This document shows positions 5,011-6,589 of a DNA stretch of 6,589 nucleotides, piece after piece. The notes under the pieces are model-generated. The model saw only the letters and a program-made list of their open reading frames with translations. It was not told the DNA's origin and ran no database searches. The DNA comes from Gemmatimonadota bacterium (GTDB lineage: Bacteria; Gemmatimonadota; Gemmatimonadetes; Gemmatimonadales; Gemmatimonadaceae): NCBI GenBank assembly GCA_003222065.1, contig QHUV01000099.1, positions 1 through 6,589 of the forward strand. Direction: 5' to 3'. Made by a program: the position numbers and the translations under genes. The number at the start of each line of letters is the position of its first letter. Positions within the stretch are counted from its first letter, which is position 1.

Positions 5011-6589
5011 GTGAGAGTTGTACCTGGAGTGAATACGTCGTCGTCCGCCCGCTCACGAGCAGGCGTCGGCCTCTTTTCCACGGTCCTCGCCGCGGCGCTC
5101 ATGCTGATGATCGGCGCACTCGTGACCGCCGATCGCGCGCTCGTCTCCGCCAGCGACGAGGCGGCGACGATCGATGCGAGGGAGTCCTCTCTGCTGATCC
5201 AGCAGCTGCTCGCGTTGCGCGTCGACGCGCTGAGCGCGTTTCACGCGCCCCTCATGTCCCCTGAGGCGGAACGGCGGCGCGAGTTCGATGAGCTCGCGAC
5301 TCACATCGCCAATGAGCGCGGTGGACCCCGCGCGCTTTGGGTGACCGATTCCGCCGGGCACGTGCTCTACCAGACCGATTCAGCGTTGACGCGTGTCGCG
5401 GGAAGGACGCCTTCGGCAATAAGTGTCGCGATCAGCAATGATCACTATCCTCGTGCACTAATTGTTTTAGCCCCGCTTCTCGCCAACGGCCGGCCGGTAG
5501 GCGCCGTCGGAGCGCGCTTTGATCCGGCAGCCCTTTTCGAAGTGGCAACCGATTCAGCTCCGCAAACGCGCGCGCGTTTCGTTATTGTCGCCGGCACCGA
5601 CACCGTCTTGAACGTCACCACGCGCGGCGACCGCCAGAGCCTAACGTGGCAGCCAGCGCACATTCACGTCCCAGGCGCCACGTGGGAACTCCACGTCGCG
5701 CACGCGCAAACCAGTCAGCCGCTCCGTATCACCCTCTGGACATTGGGGCTGGTTGCGGTGCTGGTCCTCGGCGGAGGCGTGCTGCGCGAGCGGCGGCAGG
5801 CGTTGCGTGTCGCCGAACGTTCCGCGGAGCTCGAGCGATTGTCGAGTGAGCTTCTGCGCGCCAATCGAATGAAGAGTGAGTTTCTCGCGAACGTCTCACA
5901 CGAATTGCGCACGCCGCTCAACGCCATCGTCGGTTTCGTCGATTTATTGCGAGACGGTGTATACGGCGACCTGTCGGCTCGTCAGGCGCCGCCTGTCGAG
6001 CGGATCGCTGCCTCGGCGACACACTTGCGGCATCTGGTCGATCAAGTACTCGACATTGCCAAGATCGCCGCGGGACGTCTCGAAGTGCACGCGGAAACCA
6101 TCGTCCTGCGGCCATTCGTGCTGAACGTCGTGAGTGAGCTCGAACCACTGATCAACGAACGCGGACTCAATCTGTCAATCGCCGTCGGCGCGTCGTTGCC
6201 GCGAGTGCGCACCGATCCGACGCACCTGCGACAGATTCTCGTGAACCTGATCGGCAATGCCATCAAGTACACACCCGCCGGGGGCATCGCAGTCCGCGCT
6301 CGCTTTGCCGGTCAGCCCATCGTCGCTGGTGTGAGGCATCCGTCACCAGAGGATCCCACTCTGGCGAACCGTTCTCCGGATCGCCGAAAAACCTGGATCG
6401 CGCTTCAGGTAATCGATACCGGCATTGGTATCTCACCGGTGGACCAAGAGCGAATCTTCGATGAATTCGAGCAGGTAAACGCCGGGCCCCGCGGCGATTC
6501 CATGGAGCGCGGCACTGGTCTCGGCCTCGCCATCTCCAGACGCCTCGCACGACTTCTCGGCGGCGAAATCTCTGTCGAGAGTCAACCCG
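5011..6589 (+). CDS. Membrane sensor histidine kinase, 3'-truncated by window edge
   Basis: This two-component kinase is open for 526 codons and has no stop before the window ends. Order: a first membrane helix (about 17-38, GVGLFSTVLAAALMLMIGAL), an extracytoplasmic sensor domain (about 39-237), a second membrane helix (about 238-258), a coiled linker (259-290), then HisKA with the H-box FLANVSHELRTPLNAIVGF and phospho-acceptor His297. The ATPase domain has the N-box NLIGNAIKY (N412, N416), G1 box DTGIGI (469-474), F-box IFDEFEQVN (482-490) and G2 box GTGLGL (501-506). The sensor contains LWVTDSAGHVLYQTD and a later APLLANGRPVGAVGARFD strand pair, which suggests a Cache/PAS-like fold. This is an inference and no ligand is known. 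About 25 extra residues (435-460) separate the N-box from G1. GTG 5011 follows a stop directly and has only a GAG seven bases upstream; GTG 5029 is equally possible. ATG 5101 would cut into the first membrane helix. A C-terminal receiver domain beyond the edge cannot be excluded. The cognate regulator is not visible. Confidence 0.93.
   Translation, partial: MRVVPGVNTSSSARSRAGVGLFSTVLAAALMLMIGALVTADRALVSASDEAATIDARESSLLIQQLLALRVDALSAFHAPLMSPEAERRREFDELATHIANERGGPRALWVTDSAGHVLYQTDSALTRVAGRTPSAISVAISNDHYPRALIVLAPLLANGRPVGAVGARFDPAALFEVATDSAPQTRARFVIVAGTDTVLNVTTRGDRQSLTWQPAHIHVPGATWELHVAHAQTSQPLRITLWTLGLVAVLVLGGGVLRERRQALRVAERSAELERLSSELLRANRMKSEFLANVSHELRTPLNAIVGFVDLLRDGVYGDLSARQAPPVERIAASATHLRHLVDQVLDIAKIAAGRLEVHAETIVLRPFVLNVVSELEPLINERGLNLSIAVGASLPRVRTDPTHLRQILVNLIGNAIKYTPAGGIAVRARFAGQPIVAGVRHPSPEDPTLANRSPDRRKTWIALQVIDTGIGISPVDQERIFDEFEQVNAGPRGDSMERGTGLGLAISRRLARLLGGEISVESQP

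Noticed and set aside
5876..6550. Short open frames on both strands within the kinase region
   Set aside because: The kinase frame runs through the whole interval with H, N, G1, F and G2 boxes. The other frames are shadows.

Overview
The window is about 60% or more GC and reads as bacterial chromosome carrying ordinary housekeeping and signalling genes. No transposase, integrase, phage gene, CRISPR array or tRNA is visible. The taxon cannot be proved from this sequence alone. High GC, a degenerate-receiver/AraC regulator and a Bacteroidetes-type -10 motif (TAnnTTTG) upstream of the RNase P RNA make me lean weakly to the FCB/Gemmatimonadota side. Acidobacteriota or another GC-rich soil lineage is also possible.

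Layout, left to right. (1) The 3' part of dnaN, the DNA polymerase III sliding clamp, is on the + strand and cut by the left edge. (2) A convergent junction of about 125 bp is packed with short hairpins. (3) rnpB, the class A RNase P RNA, is on the - strand and intact at about 395 nt. (4) A 223-bp divergent intergenic region separates rnpB from the next gene. (5) A + strand gene encodes an AraC-type transcriptional regulator with a receiver-like N-terminal half. (6) A - strand gene encodes a six-helix membrane methyl-accepting chemotaxis protein; its 3' end overlaps that of the AraC gene by 53 bp, tail to tail. (7) pyrE (orotate phosphoribosyltransferase) is also on the - strand, 91 bp upstream of the chemoreceptor. 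(8) A divergent + strand sensor histidine kinase runs off the right edge.

How the parts fit. dnaN (replication), rnpB (tRNA 5' maturation) and pyrE (UMP synthesis) are core functions and are not obviously linked to each other. The AraC regulator, chemoreceptor and histidine kinase are three separate signalling proteins. None has an obvious partner in view: no CheA/CheW/CheY, and no response regulator within the window, although one could lie just beyond the right edge. pyrE and the chemoreceptor may share a transcript. pyrE and the kinase share a gap of only about 54 bp.

I did not find a convincing new biological system. The most unusual structures are two junctions between convergent genes. 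One is the hairpin series between dnaN and rnpB. The other is a perfect 12-bp inverted repeat at the overlapping ends of the AraC and chemoreceptor genes, in which one arm abuts one stop codon and the other arm contains the other stop codon.
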